From the NCBI GenBank assembly GCA_964542475.1, contig CAZIUL010000011.1, positions 1-64,000 of the forward strand: DNA of 64,000 bases. The letters run 5' to 3'. The notes below the pieces were generated by a model. That model saw nothing but the letters and a program-made list of their open reading frames with translations, was not told the origin of the DNA and ran no database searches. Below are positions 17,601 through 25,777 of this stretch, piece by piece (within the stretch, counting starts at the first letter, position 1; each line of letters starts with the position of its first letter). The position numbers and the translations under genes were made by a program. Origin of the DNA: CAZIUL01 sp964542475 (lineage in GTDB: Bacteria > Planctomycetota > B15-G4 > CAYZWU01).

Positions 17601-17949
17601 CAAGGCAGGGCGTCCGGATTTCTGTGAAATCCCGAAAGACAGGCATCCCTACCCTTTTGTATGGAAAAGAGATATCGAGATAAGACCGCGCGCGCTGCTG
17701 AAGTCGGGAGGGCATCTCTTCCTGGGAGCAACGCCCACGGATATCCCCGAAGATGACCCGCATGCGGCTTATGAAGGACGCGCGGGCGGTATGCTCACAG
17801 TCTTCAGCACGGATGACGGAAAAAAGATCGCCGAATATCAGCTCGCATCTCCCGTGGTCTGGGACGGCATGGCTGCCGCGCACGGACACCTTTTCATGTC
17901 GCTGAAAGACGGAACGCTGCTCTGCCTCGGGCCGGGCGGAAGCGAGTGA
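14638..17949 (+). CDS. Exported methyltransferase-fold / PQQ-like beta-propeller fusion
   Basis: 1103 residues from ATG 14638 (chosen because the signal peptide MKVTQFIGSRGLLTALVLLM starts there). Residues ~45-160 resemble a class I methyltransferase (VVHLGCGDGSLTCAL, GLDTDPQKVAAAR, EFDRVLTPGGEAV). Residues ~190-1100 are PQQ/WD-like propeller blades with repeated units such as AFSGTLLWKKPL, DTDSGETIWTW, DLKSGDELWSYG and DESSGETAWTF, probably two propellers. Proteins of this layout occur in Planctomycetes, Lentisphaerae and related groups; their function is not known. The upstream sulfatase-like gene is 73 bases away and may be cotranscribed. Confidence 0.8.
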   Translation: MKVTQFIGSRGLLTALVLLMVSTASFASQAVSQDLITGSILKELRAKGGGLVVHLGCGDGSLTCALHIDDRFPVQGLDTDPQKVAAARGHIDSRGLYGPVSATRWDGENLPYIDNLVKVIVVSGAGCRVPWKEFDRVLTPGGEAVIRKKGNERLLSDAGREACAVSSGYVKITKPYPCDIDEWSHYLHGPDNNAVAHDTVVGPPRHMQWTASPEWTRNHHKLNSISACVSAGGRIFYIVDEATAANMFVPGKWNITARDAFSGTLLWKKPLASWAFHRIRFRSGPPQVTRLLIASGEHVYAPRGLDDPVLKLDAATGDTITTYRNTEGAEEMVLSNGVLLVIKGSPVPEHANKHPDFLEMFVTPNRKTLVAVDTDSGETIWTWSKPGSNPRPETLASDGGKVFMQAADGVVCLDLKSGDELWSYGKTSDRDSYALSFGKHTLVVSDGVVLCNLAGEVAALCAESGKKLWQRRAAEHGFHSPLDIFVINGRVWLGAKRRDSVAPPATEDFSRGLDLFTGEVETVNTVMAELQTAGHHHRCHREKATTKYIMTGKRGVEMMDLEGENHFRANWVRGSCQIGYTPANGLLYTPPNSCGCYMEAMLRGFNALASERPVLSEAARLVPDNKRMEKGPAYESTSFAPAKMHRPGEWAAYRSGPLRNGIAETELPVDLEKSWAADIGGALTQPVAAGGMVVVSSIDKNTVCALDESSGETAWTFTCGGRVDSPPSIYSGKVYFGSGDGHVYCLTLETGQLMWRFMCAPMDMRAVSYDRVESLWPVHGSVLVLDGKIICSAGRSTWLDNGIYLYSLDPDTGELLNSYHFKNRHPEFRNHEDEADEKFDKRLDQCVTDYKTYLQSDRSDSFSMSSGTTSDVLVSDGEDLFLHHVRFTSGLERVQVMSPHLFSTSSLLDGTENHRSHWVLGNGDFSRTIVAYPWIVNRGGLIRGFGLDAPYGVTMVFTEDAVWGVHRKGGASGKYTLFERENKPASIPKAGRPDFCEIPKDRHPYPFVWKRDIEIRPRALLKSGGHLFLGATPTDIPEDDPHAAYEGRAGGMLTVFSTDDGKKIAEYQLASPVVWDGMAAAHGHLFMSLKDGTLLCLGPGGSE

Positions 17950-18076
17950 ACGGGACTACCCGATCGCGTTATGGAGGGTCGGTTTTAGAAGAGGACTCCA
18001 ACCTGGCAGCAGGGCACGTTCCGGGTTTCGGCATGGAGAGGTCGGGCATCTTTCACCCTTTTTACCGGAGTTCATC

Positions 18077-19651
18077 ATGAACCTTTCTGACGGCGCCTTT
18101 CATGATGCCGTGCGCTCTGTCGCGCGCCCGGCGCTTTCGACGGCCTTCGGCTTTTTCTTCATCCTGCTCGCGTCGGCATCCGTCCATGCCGCGGATAACG
18201 AAATACGGATCTTTCGAAACGTTCAATACGCCAAGATCGACGGCGTCGATTCGGAGCTGCTGAGCCTCGACATCTTCTCGCCGAAGAAACCGGGGAAGCA
18301 TCCCGTGATGGTGATGATACACGGCGGAGGCTGGCGGATCGGCGACAAGGCTAACCGGGCAATGACGCGGCACAAGGCCCCTCATTTCGTCGATCACGGT
18401 TTTGTTTACGCAAGCGTCAACTACCGTCTGTCGAAAACCCGGGACGATCCGAAACACCCGGCCCACGTTCAGGACATTGCAAAGGCGCTGGCGTGGATTC
18501 ACGATCACGTCGGCGAGTACGGCGGCGACCCGGATCGGATATTCGTGATGGGACACTCGGCAGGGGCGCATCTGGCGGCGCTGATCAGCACCGACCATCG
18601 CCGGCTGAAGGCCGAGGGCAAGGATCTCTCGATCATCAAGGGCGCCATCTGCCTGGACACGGCCGCATACGATATTCCGCGCTACATCAATGAACTGAAC
18701 GCCGGGCGCGTCATGCGTTCTCTCTGCGAGAACGCTTTCGGAACGAGCGAAGAATCATGGCGCGACGCATCGCCGCGCCATCACGTGGCGCCGGGGAAAA
18801 AGATACCGCCCATGCTGTTGCTTCATACGGGGCATAGGATGGAAGGCGAGCGGTTGGCAAGGGAACTGGTGGTTGCCCTGCGCGAGGCGGGAACGCCCGC
18901 GCGCGAGACCCGCGCCGCCGACAAGAATCACGCGGGCATCAACAACTGTATCGGGCTGCCCGGCGATCGGTACACGAAACTCGTGATGGCGTTCATCGCG
19001 AATCCCCGCGGCGCAAACGGTTTGACGCTCGACGAATCGGGCGAAGGCGATGAACCGCTCCCCGCGGTGTTGATCATCGGAGATTCAATCTCTATCGGCT
19101 ACACCAAACCGCTGACCGCCTTGCTGGAAGGCATGGCCACGGTTGTTCACAACCCCGGGAACGCGCAGCATTCGGCTTTCGGAGTCGCGAATCTCGAAGA
19201 GTGGCTCGGGGACAGGTCATGGGACGTGATCCATTTCAATCACGGCCTTCACGATCTGAAATATGTCGACGCCAACGGGAAAAACACGCGAGAGAGAGAA
19301 ACGGGCCGCATCCAGATCCCCCTCGACGAGTACGAGAAGAACATGGAGGCGATCGTTCAGCGCCTGGAGAAAACGGGCGCCGCGCTGATCTTCGCCACGA
19401 CCACCCCTTTTCCGGACAAACCGGACGGCCCCTTGCGCGACGCGTACCAGGCCGTTAAATACAACGAGGCCGCTTGTAAGATCATGAAAAAGCATGCCGT
19501 GCGCGTAAACGATCTCTATGCCTTCGCTCTCCCCCGGCTCGAGGAACTGCAGCAACCGAAAAACGTGCACTTCACCGGCGACGGGTCAATGGCGCTTGCA
19601 GGGGAGGTGGCCAGGTGCACGCTCGATGCGCTCCATCTTCGGCAGGAGTGA
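18077..19651 (+). CDS. Double esterase: alpha/beta hydrolase + SGNH hydrolase fusion
   Basis: 524 residues with a signal peptide ending near SASVHAADN. Residues ~60-310 form an alpha/beta hydrolase of the acetyl-esterase/BD-FAE type: oxyanion motif HGGGWR, nucleophile elbow GHSAG, catalytic His in DKNHAGI. Residues ~330-524 form an SGNH/GDSL esterase with the block I motif IIGDSISIGY, GN at NPGNAQHS and the block V motif NVHFTGDG. The two domains probably remove acetyl or feruloyl groups from polysaccharide outside the cytoplasm. The ribosome binding site GGAG lies six bases before the ATG. The gene converges on the GH95 gene with a 13-base gap and no obvious terminator. Confidence 0.88.
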   Translation: MNLSDGAFHDAVRSVARPALSTAFGFFFILLASASVHAADNEIRIFRNVQYAKIDGVDSELLSLDIFSPKKPGKHPVMVMIHGGGWRIGDKANRAMTRHKAPHFVDHGFVYASVNYRLSKTRDDPKHPAHVQDIAKALAWIHDHVGEYGGDPDRIFVMGHSAGAHLAALISTDHRRLKAEGKDLSIIKGAICLDTAAYDIPRYINELNAGRVMRSLCENAFGTSEESWRDASPRHHVAPGKKIPPMLLLHTGHRMEGERLARELVVALREAGTPARETRAADKNHAGINNCIGLPGDRYTKLVMAFIANPRGANGLTLDESGEGDEPLPAVLIIGDSISIGYTKPLTALLEGMATVVHNPGNAQHSAFGVANLEEWLGDRSWDVIHFNHGLHDLKYVDANGKNTRERETGRIQIPLDEYEKNMEAIVQRLEKTGAALIFATTTPFPDKPDGPLRDAYQAVKYNEAACKIMKKHAVRVNDLYAFALPRLEELQQPKNVHFTGDGSMALAGEVARCTLDALHLRQE

Positions 19652-19664
19652 GTTATTTGCAGCG

Positions 19665-22136
19665 CTACAGCTCTATTTCGATCACGACTTCCTGGCCCTG
19701 CGGCAGCGAGACCTGGTAGGCGGTGTTTTCGCCTGTTTCTGAAACGGATGCGGTTCCTTTCGTGACAATAGCGCTTCGGATCGCTGTGGGCGCTGTCAGT
19801 GTCACCTTCTGCTTTATACCGGATTTCAAGCTCACCAGGATCAGGCCCTCTTCCCAGTGAAGGCTCTTGATCTCTATCTGCCCCCTGCACAGCACGCCCT
19901 CGATGGTGCCGGAGGGCCACGCGTCCGGCAGCGCGGGCAGCAGCCGGATCCTGCCGGGCCGCGAGTCCGCGAGCATCTTGATGATCACCGCCGGCATGCC
20001 CCCGCTTATGTCCATGTTGAACAGCTCCTTGTAGTTGTGCGTGGAAGCCAGGCTCGGATACCAGTAGTAGATGATCAGCGGCAGCAGGCAGCGGTATGCC
20101 AGCTCCTTTTCACCAAGGCCTGTGGCTGCCTGGCCGAGCTGCACCAGGCCGAACGACATGAAACCGCCTTTCCTCCAGTTTTTCCAGTGTAGGTCAAGCT
20201 TGAGTTCGATGATTCGTTTGAAAGCGGCCGCGAGTGCGGGGTTGTTCTCGATCTCCTCCGGCATCCCGTCGAAAAGCGCATAGAGCTGCGAGGAGTGGCG
20301 GTGGCGGTAGTTGTCTTTTAATGCGGGAGTCAGCCACTCCTTGACAGCGCCGTCCTCGTTGATCATGTACTCCGGCATCTTTGCCAGCATCCTGCGCCAG
20401 AGAGGAACCTTGTCCTGGTTGACGTTCAGCTCCTGTGAAGCGGCGATCAGGTTCCGCAGCAGCTCCTTTGCAGCGGCTACAGCCATTGTCGCGTTCAGAG
20501 AAGCTTGCGACTTGGAGTTGCCCGGTGTGTTTTCAGGAGACTGCGTCGGGCTGAACACGTACTTTCCATCAGCCCCTTCGAACAGGTAGTCTTCGAAGAA
20601 CAGGGCTGTTTTTTCCATGAACGGGAGGGCGTGCTCCTTGAGGAAGCTGCGATCGCCCGTGTACAGGTAGTAGTCGTAAAAAAAATGGGCCGCCCAGGGA
20701 GTTCCCCCAACCCAGAATGCTCCCGCAAACTCGGCGCAGAAGGCGTTGTTGTAGCCCTGAGTGCTCGTTCGGGAAGGAAGCACAATGCCCCTTGCGCCGA
20801 ATATTCGCTTCGCATTGACTTCCAGGTAAGGGACCAGCGACTCGATGTACGAGGTGTAAGCCAGCATGAGTTCGGGCATGTTCCCCATCAGCATGCAGGC
20901 GATGGCCGAGGGCACGTTTCCGTTCTGCGTGAAATCGCTGGCCCAGGGCGGATTAAAAGTGCCCGCCCAGATCCCCTGCAAGGTCGGGGGCAGCTCGCCC
21001 GTGCTCGATATGATGTTGTACCTGGCAGCATCGAACTCCTTCTCAATGAGCGCCATCGAAGGCCCGCTTTCAGCCGCCTGCCTCAAAAGCACTTCCGTGG
21101 CAAGGCCGTGGTCTGCCGCGCCTCCGCCGAGATCAAGGCGCATTCTGTTGAACAGCTCGCCGTGAACGCTTTCATGTCGCCGCAGCAAGACGTCATAGTC
21201 CACGGGCAGTTCAGCCAGCCTGTCCTTCATCCGATCGATCCGGGACCGGTCGAAATCGTAGAGCATGGCGATGTCCACGAAAACCAGCACCTGGTCAGCG
21301 CCCGTGATTAACAGCGCGCTCCCTTCCGTTTTCGAAGCGCCGCCCCGCAGCACTATTCGCGCCACCCCCTCGTAGCCGTGGATGCTTCCGGGATAGGCGT
21401 TTACAAAGCCGCTCCTGTAGGTAAGCGCGGACTCATCAGCAGCGGTTTCAGTGCCGCTGACGTTCGCCTTGAACCTTGCGTCATCAGGATCCCGCGGCAG
21501 CAGCTCCAGCCTGCAGTTCACTTTTCCGTTATCCGGACCCGTGATCAGCAACACGGCAACATTATCAACCCGGGAAACAAACAGCCTTCGCTCGAACACC
21601 CCCCTGTCATCAGCCCAGCGAACAGCCGCCTCGCCGGTCTGAAAATCCACGGACCGCATGTAATCCGTCACCTCTCCATGCGCTTCCATGCGGATCTCTA
21701 GATCAAACGCCGGCACAAGGCAATCGGGATACAGAAATCCTTCCTGGCCGGACAGATCGAAAGCCAGCTTGCTTGCCTGGAAATACAACCCACGCCGTAT
21801 CATCCGCCGAACCTCGAAAAGCCGAGGGCCAAGATCAGGAGGCAGTATGGGATCGCGTTCCGGCATGAACAGGTGTTCATGGCTGAAAACAACGGTTTCA
21901 TCGAGGGGGCGGCTCAGCACGCTGGCCCCGATGGTGCCGTTTCCGCTGAGCAGGCCCTGCTCCCAGGTTTTTGCCGGCCTTGAGCTGATGAAACCGCGTT
22001 CTGGAGCGGGCGTCTCCTGTTGGACGGGCGTCGAAGCATCCGGCAATGAAACGACGCGGGACAGCAAATCAGATGTTGGAGCCATGATCATCGATACAAA
22101 AACAAGGACAGCAGCAGAGCGACTTGGGTTTTTCAT
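19665..22136 (-). CDS. GH95-family alpha-L-fucosidase/galactosidase-like enzyme
   Basis: 823 residues with a signal peptide. The N-terminal GH95 domain begins PAKTWEQGLLSGNGTIGASV and contains ETVVFSHEHLF. The (alpha/alpha)6 barrel has LPPTLQGIWAGTFNPPWASDFTQNGN and SPTQSPENTPGN, both family hallmarks, and the C-terminal beta domain ends with SRPGRIRLLPALPDAWPSGTIEGV. GH95 enzymes release alpha-linked fucose or galactose from plant or algal glycans. AAGGAAGAG precedes the ATG. A palindromic element (22161-22333) lies just upstream. Confidence 0.92.
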   Translation of the reverse strand: MKNPSRSAAVLVFVSMIMAPTSDLLSRVVSLPDASTPVQQETPAPERGFISSRPAKTWEQGLLSGNGTIGASVLSRPLDETVVFSHEHLFMPERDPILPPDLGPRLFEVRRMIRRGLYFQASKLAFDLSGQEGFLYPDCLVPAFDLEIRMEAHGEVTDYMRSVDFQTGEAAVRWADDRGVFERRLFVSRVDNVAVLLITGPDNGKVNCRLELLPRDPDDARFKANVSGTETAADESALTYRSGFVNAYPGSIHGYEGVARIVLRGGASKTEGSALLITGADQVLVFVDIAMLYDFDRSRIDRMKDRLAELPVDYDVLLRRHESVHGELFNRMRLDLGGGAADHGLATEVLLRQAAESGPSMALIEKEFDAARYNIISSTGELPPTLQGIWAGTFNPPWASDFTQNGNVPSAIACMLMGNMPELMLAYTSYIESLVPYLEVNAKRIFGARGIVLPSRTSTQGYNNAFCAEFAGAFWVGGTPWAAHFFYDYYLYTGDRSFLKEHALPFMEKTALFFEDYLFEGADGKYVFSPTQSPENTPGNSKSQASLNATMAVAAAKELLRNLIAASQELNVNQDKVPLWRRMLAKMPEYMINEDGAVKEWLTPALKDNYRHRHSSQLYALFDGMPEEIENNPALAAAFKRIIELKLDLHWKNWRKGGFMSFGLVQLGQAATGLGEKELAYRCLLPLIIYYWYPSLASTHNYKELFNMDISGGMPAVIIKMLADSRPGRIRLLPALPDAWPSGTIEGVLCRGQIEIKSLHWEEGLILVSLKSGIKQKVTLTAPTAIRSAIVTKGTASVSETGENTAYQVSLPQGQEVVIEIEL

Positions 22137-22160
22137 GATAGCTCTTCCTTATTCTTCTAA

Positions 22161-22333
22161 CCCGCTTATTTCATACTCTTCGTCGCGAGGTAGCTGTAAA
22201 CTGTGATGTGGTAAGGCGCATGTCAGGAGACGACCGCAGGCCTGTTCCTACAGGTTGAGGATCGTCTCCCGGCATGAAACGCAGCCACAGCGCAGGTTAC
22301 GGTGCCGCAGCAGATGAGGATGAAATATGCGGG
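22161..22333 (+). repeat. Full palindromic element (copy 4)
   Basis: A complete 173-bp copy with CCCGC/GCGGG ends and hairpin CCTGT-TCCT-ACAGG. The flanks TAA and TTA extend the pairing by three bases. The right end touches the stop codon of the sulfatase-like gene on the minus strand (22334). The arm frame (MKRSHSAGYGAAADEDEICG) is open. Confidence 0.92.
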
Positions 22334-24259
22334 TTAATTGCCGATGTAGCCGAGCTGCTCGAACGCCTCGCGTGTTTCGTCATCCACATCCGTTTCATTC
22401 ATGGGGGACATTGCCCGGTATTTGTCGATCCACTTCATCAACGCCTTGCCAAGTCCGCCCGAAACCTTTGAATACGCAGGTTTCGAGGCAAGGTCCACGG
22501 CTTCGGAAGCATCCTTTTTCAGGTTGTACAGCAGGCGTTTTTCGGTTACCGGATCGTACACGAGCTTCCACTCCTCCGTTCTGATCGAGTACAAGCCGGA
22601 CCGGCGGTTGTGCTCCACACAGAAGGCGTGCTCCGTGTGGGAGTAGGCAGTGCCGCTCACGCCGGCATCCTCCCCGTTGAGCAGGGAAGGCGCGTCGAAG
22701 GTGCCCTCGGCAGGCTGATCGATGCCCGCCGCGTCGAGGATGGTGGGAAGGAGCGAAACAAGCTCCACCTGCTCCTTGACACGGCCCGGCTCCACCCCTG
22801 GTCCGCCTAGAATGAGCGGCACATGCAGGGTAACGTCGTACAGGTTCCAGCCATGCCCCAGAACCCCGTGCTCGAGGAACTCCTCGCCGTGGTCCGATGT
22901 CACCATAACAATTGTCTTGTCATCGAGCCCGTGCTCTTTCAGCAGACCAAGCAGGCGGCCGAACTGCTCGTCCCAGTACAGGATTTCAGCGTCGTATCTG
23001 TGCATCGCGCACTCGACCCCCAGCCTGTCCGCATCCGTGGCATCCCTCTTGCGCGTTCCCAGAACCTGCCTGAGCTTTTTTAGCTCCGGTTCGGGGATCC
23101 TGTTCTCATCCTCCGGGTCGCAGAACTTAGCAATGTACTCATCCGGCGGAGCGTACGGCCCATGGGTATCCATAAAATGCAGGTAAGCCATGAAACGGCC
23201 CTTGCGGGCCTGTTCCAGCCATCCGGCAAAGGCATCGACCACAACCTCCGCATCCGCCCAGGACAAAGAGTGGAAAGACTCGAACCCCTGGTCAAAAGAT
23301 TTGGATTCACAGATGAGCGGGTTTGTCACGAAAGCGGCTGTCTTCACGCCGGCCCCGATGCAGATCTCGGCCATGGTCTCCTTGTCCAGAGAGAGGGTGC
23401 ACCTGCTGCCGTCAAGAACGCCGTGCCGGAGCGGATACTGTCCGGTCAGGACCGAGGCGGTGCTCGGCCAGGTCCATGACGATGGAGCAACCGCCGTCTC
23501 GAAAAGAAGCGATTCGGATGCGAAAACGTCGAGGTTCGGCGAGGTCTTGCGGCTGTAACCGTAACACCCGAGGTGGTCGGCCCGCAGCGTGTCCACGAGC
23601 ACGACGATTATGTTCGGCTGCTTCCGGCTCGAACCTTTCCACGCCCTGTTTTGCAAAGCCATGATCCGGGGGTCCGACCAACCGCGCGACACCTGAGCGC
23701 CCGGCGGAAACACCTTGGCGCGCAGGAGCAGCCTGGCATCCATGCCGGCCAGCTCCTCGAGATCCACCCTTTCATCGAACCAGGCCTGGTTCTTGCTGTC
23801 CTTGAAAGAGCCGATCTTTTTATTCGCCACGGTTTTCCCGTTCAGCAAGATCTCATACTCGGCGGAGATTCCCGTGCTGAAGTACGCGTCTGTAATGGGA
23901 AGGCCGAAAGCCGTGCTGAAATAGCTGCGCGGGGGTATATCCAAAAGCTCGATCTCGAGAACGAAATCGTGGTCCGCTGCCAGGGCCAAGCGGTTTCCCC
24001 CTGTTGTCTTGTGATCTATGGCAGTGGTGATGGAACGGAGTTCTATCTTACCGCCCTCGGGTTCCAGGACCCGTACCGCTTCCCTGTGACGTATATAGGA
24101 ACGGTAAGGCTCCTGAAAAGAGATTGTGCCGACGGGAGGGTCTTCTCCGCAGGATCCCGTAAGAGCGAGCAGCGGAAGGGAGAGCGCCGCAGGCGCAAAC
24201 AATGAAAAAAACCCGGGACGGCTGTTTTTTCGAGACAAAAAACCATGACCGCCGCCCAT
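22334..24259 (-). CDS. Sulfatase-like hydrolase, lipoprotein, Thr at nucleophile position
   Basis: 641 residues. The signal peptide ends in a lipobox (LLALTGSC). Residues ~65-200 form an extra N-terminal beta domain. The sulfatase fold follows: IIVVLVDTLRADHLGCYGYSRKTSPNLD, then SSWTWPSTASVLTGQYPLRHG, where the CxPSR Cys is Thr, and VTSDHGEEFLEHG. It is a paralogue of the gene at 12357. Without the formylglycine residue it should not be called a classical sulfatase. GAGGAGCT precedes ATG 24259, and the gene follows the PfpI gene by 14 bases, so they share an operon. Its stop codon abuts a palindromic element. Confidence 0.87.
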   Translation of the reverse strand: MGGGHGFLSRKNSRPGFFSLFAPAALSLPLLALTGSCGEDPPVGTISFQEPYRSYIRHREAVRVLEPEGGKIELRSITTAIDHKTTGGNRLALAADHDFVLEIELLDIPPRSYFSTAFGLPITDAYFSTGISAEYEILLNGKTVANKKIGSFKDSKNQAWFDERVDLEELAGMDARLLLRAKVFPPGAQVSRGWSDPRIMALQNRAWKGSSRKQPNIIVVLVDTLRADHLGCYGYSRKTSPNLDVFASESLLFETAVAPSSWTWPSTASVLTGQYPLRHGVLDGSRCTLSLDKETMAEICIGAGVKTAAFVTNPLICESKSFDQGFESFHSLSWADAEVVVDAFAGWLEQARKGRFMAYLHFMDTHGPYAPPDEYIAKFCDPEDENRIPEPELKKLRQVLGTRKRDATDADRLGVECAMHRYDAEILYWDEQFGRLLGLLKEHGLDDKTIVMVTSDHGEEFLEHGVLGHGWNLYDVTLHVPLILGGPGVEPGRVKEQVELVSLLPTILDAAGIDQPAEGTFDAPSLLNGEDAGVSGTAYSHTEHAFCVEHNRRSGLYSIRTEEWKLVYDPVTEKRLLYNLKKDASEAVDLASKPAYSKVSGGLGKALMKWIDKYRAMSPMNETDVDDETREAFEQLGYIGN

Positions 24260-24273
24260 TTTTTTTAGCTCCT

Positions 24274-24798
24274 CTACTCTATCAGCTTCCCCATGATCGC
24301 CCTGCAGAAAGCGGGAATATCGTCGGGCTTGCGAGAGGTTATGATGTTCCCGTCCACAACGACTTCTTGATCGACATACTCCGCACCGGCGTTGATCACG
24401 TCATGCCGGATCGCCGAGAAACAGGTGGCTTTCCTGCCTTTTATCGTTTCCGGAACACTGCAGAGCATCCATGCGCCGTGGCATATGGCAGCGATGATTT
24501 TGCCGCCCTCGTAAGCTTCCTTTACAAGCCGGATCATGTCATCGTTCCGCCTCATGAAGTCGGGCGCGAACCCGCCCGGAATGATCAGCGCATCGAAGTC
24601 GCCGCCCTTGACATCCGCGGCTGCTTCATCCGCTTCGGCAGGATACCCAACCTTGGACAGGTAGGTCCCGCACTTTTCAGGACCCACGAGCGACACCTCG
24701 CACCCCTCCTCCCAGAAACGAAACTTGGGATACCAAAGCTCCATCTCCTGGTACTGCTGGTCAACAAGTATCGCGATACTCTTGCTGGATATATCCAT
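24274..24798 (-). CDS. DJ-1/PfpI-family protein
   Basis: 174 residues. The nucleophile elbow is AAICHGAWML (Cys ~102, His ~103) and the conserved Glu lies in DQQYQEMELWYP near the N-terminus. The region ALIIPGGFAPDFMRR is typical of PfpI/YhbO-type glyoxalase-III/deglycase-like or protease-like proteins. It is probably a cytosolic stress protein. GAGG precedes the ATG by seven bases. Confidence 0.92.
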   Translation of the reverse strand: MDISSKSIAILVDQQYQEMELWYPKFRFWEEGCEVSLVGPEKCGTYLSKVGYPAEADEAAADVKGGDFDALIIPGGFAPDFMRRNDDMIRLVKEAYEGGKIIAAICHGAWMLCSVPETIKGRKATCFSAIRHDVINAGAEYVDQEVVVDGNIITSRKPDDIPAFCRAIMGKLIE

Positions 24799-24960
24799 GA
24801 TTTACCTCAATAAGAAACTAAAACAGGTTAGTCGAAAAGAGGGTGACTTATAACACAGAGGTAAATGTCTCCCCATGGGAAAATCGAAAAATCGCTGTTT
24901 TCGTGGAGAAATGCAAGATGACGCGGCCAAAAGTTAAAGAAACCCGTGCCGGGGGCTTTT

Positions 24961-25239
24961 TCAATACTTCACTCCGAACGAAGGCGGCCGCTGATCCTCG
25001 GTGCCGAGGCGGGTGATTTCCACATGGTCCACCCGCCCGTGCGGCGAACCCTTGTGCAGCCACTTGACGAACTCCTCGATCGCCTCCGCCGTACCCCATC
25101 CTTCACCTTCCACGCAGCCGTCCGGCATGTTCCTGACCCAGCCGGTAACATCTATCTCGACAGCAGCGGCCTGCGCGTACGCCCTGAAGCACACACCCTG
25201 CACCTTTCCACTCACCTTGAAACAAATTTTCTCCGGCAT
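24961..25239 (-). CDS. acyP: Acylphosphatase
   Basis: 92 residues covering the whole fold: FKVSGKVQGVCFRAYAQAAA contains the phosphate loop and catalytic Arg, GWVRNMPDGCVEGEGWG the catalytic Asn, and the end GRVDHVEITR. It hydrolyses acyl phosphates such as carbamoyl or acetyl phosphate, which is of interest next to pyrB, whose substrate is carbamoyl phosphate. It lies 49 bases after pyrI on the same strand. Confidence 0.95.
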   Translation of the reverse strand: MPEKICFKVSGKVQGVCFRAYAQAAAVEIDVTGWVRNMPDGCVEGEGWGTAEAIEEFVKWLHKGSPHGRVDHVEITRLGTEDQRPPSFGVKY

Positions 25240-25288
25240 CCTGCTGTTTCTCCGAAAACGCGCACAAGCTGCTTAGCGAAGGCCGCCT

Positions 25289-25777
25289 CTAAATGAAAAC
25301 CAGCTCGCCTTCATTGAAGCACCTTTCACAGAAGTGGCACCTGAGCTTCACCGGTTTTTTGTTCAAGACATTAAACCTCGAGTCCACGTCACCGTGGGTG
25401 TTGGTCACACAGGCCGGGTTTGTGCACTTCAAGATTCCCTCGACCACCTCGGGGAGCTGCGGGGATTTTTTGTCCACAACACGATAGTCCCGGATGATGC
25501 TGAAGGTGGCGTCCGGGGAAAGCAGGGCGATCTTGTTGGCTTCCTGGTTTGTGAGCTCCTTGTTTTCGATCTTGATGAGGTCCTTGGTTCCCTGCCTTCC
25601 GCTTTCGAGGTTGAGGCCGATCGTGACCGTGCCTTCGAAATGAAGCCCCAGCACCTGGATCGTTCGCAGGCCGGTACCTTTGCGCAAGTGGTCAATCACG
25701 GTACCCTGCTTCAGTGCCGAAACCTTGATGACCGATCTTTCCCGCCCGTCTCCGTCTTTCGAAAGGATACTACTCAT
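25289..25777 (-). CDS. pyrI: Aspartate carbamoyltransferase regulatory chain
   Basis: 162 residues. The nucleotide-binding domain starts VSALKQGTVIDHL, and the zinc domain has four Cys (KCTNPACVTN and RCHFCERCF). It forms the dodecameric ATCase with PyrB and confers CTP/ATP control. ATG 25777 is chosen (GGGAGGTGCTG before it); it overlaps the end of pyrB by eight bases, which indicates translational coupling. Confidence 0.96.
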   Translation of the reverse strand: MSSILSKDGDGRERSVIKVSALKQGTVIDHLRKGTGLRTIQVLGLHFEGTVTIGLNLESGRQGTKDLIKIENKELTNQEANKIALLSPDATFSIIRDYRVVDKKSPQLPEVVEGILKCTNPACVTNTHGDVDSRFNVLNKKPVKLRCHFCERCFNEGELVFI

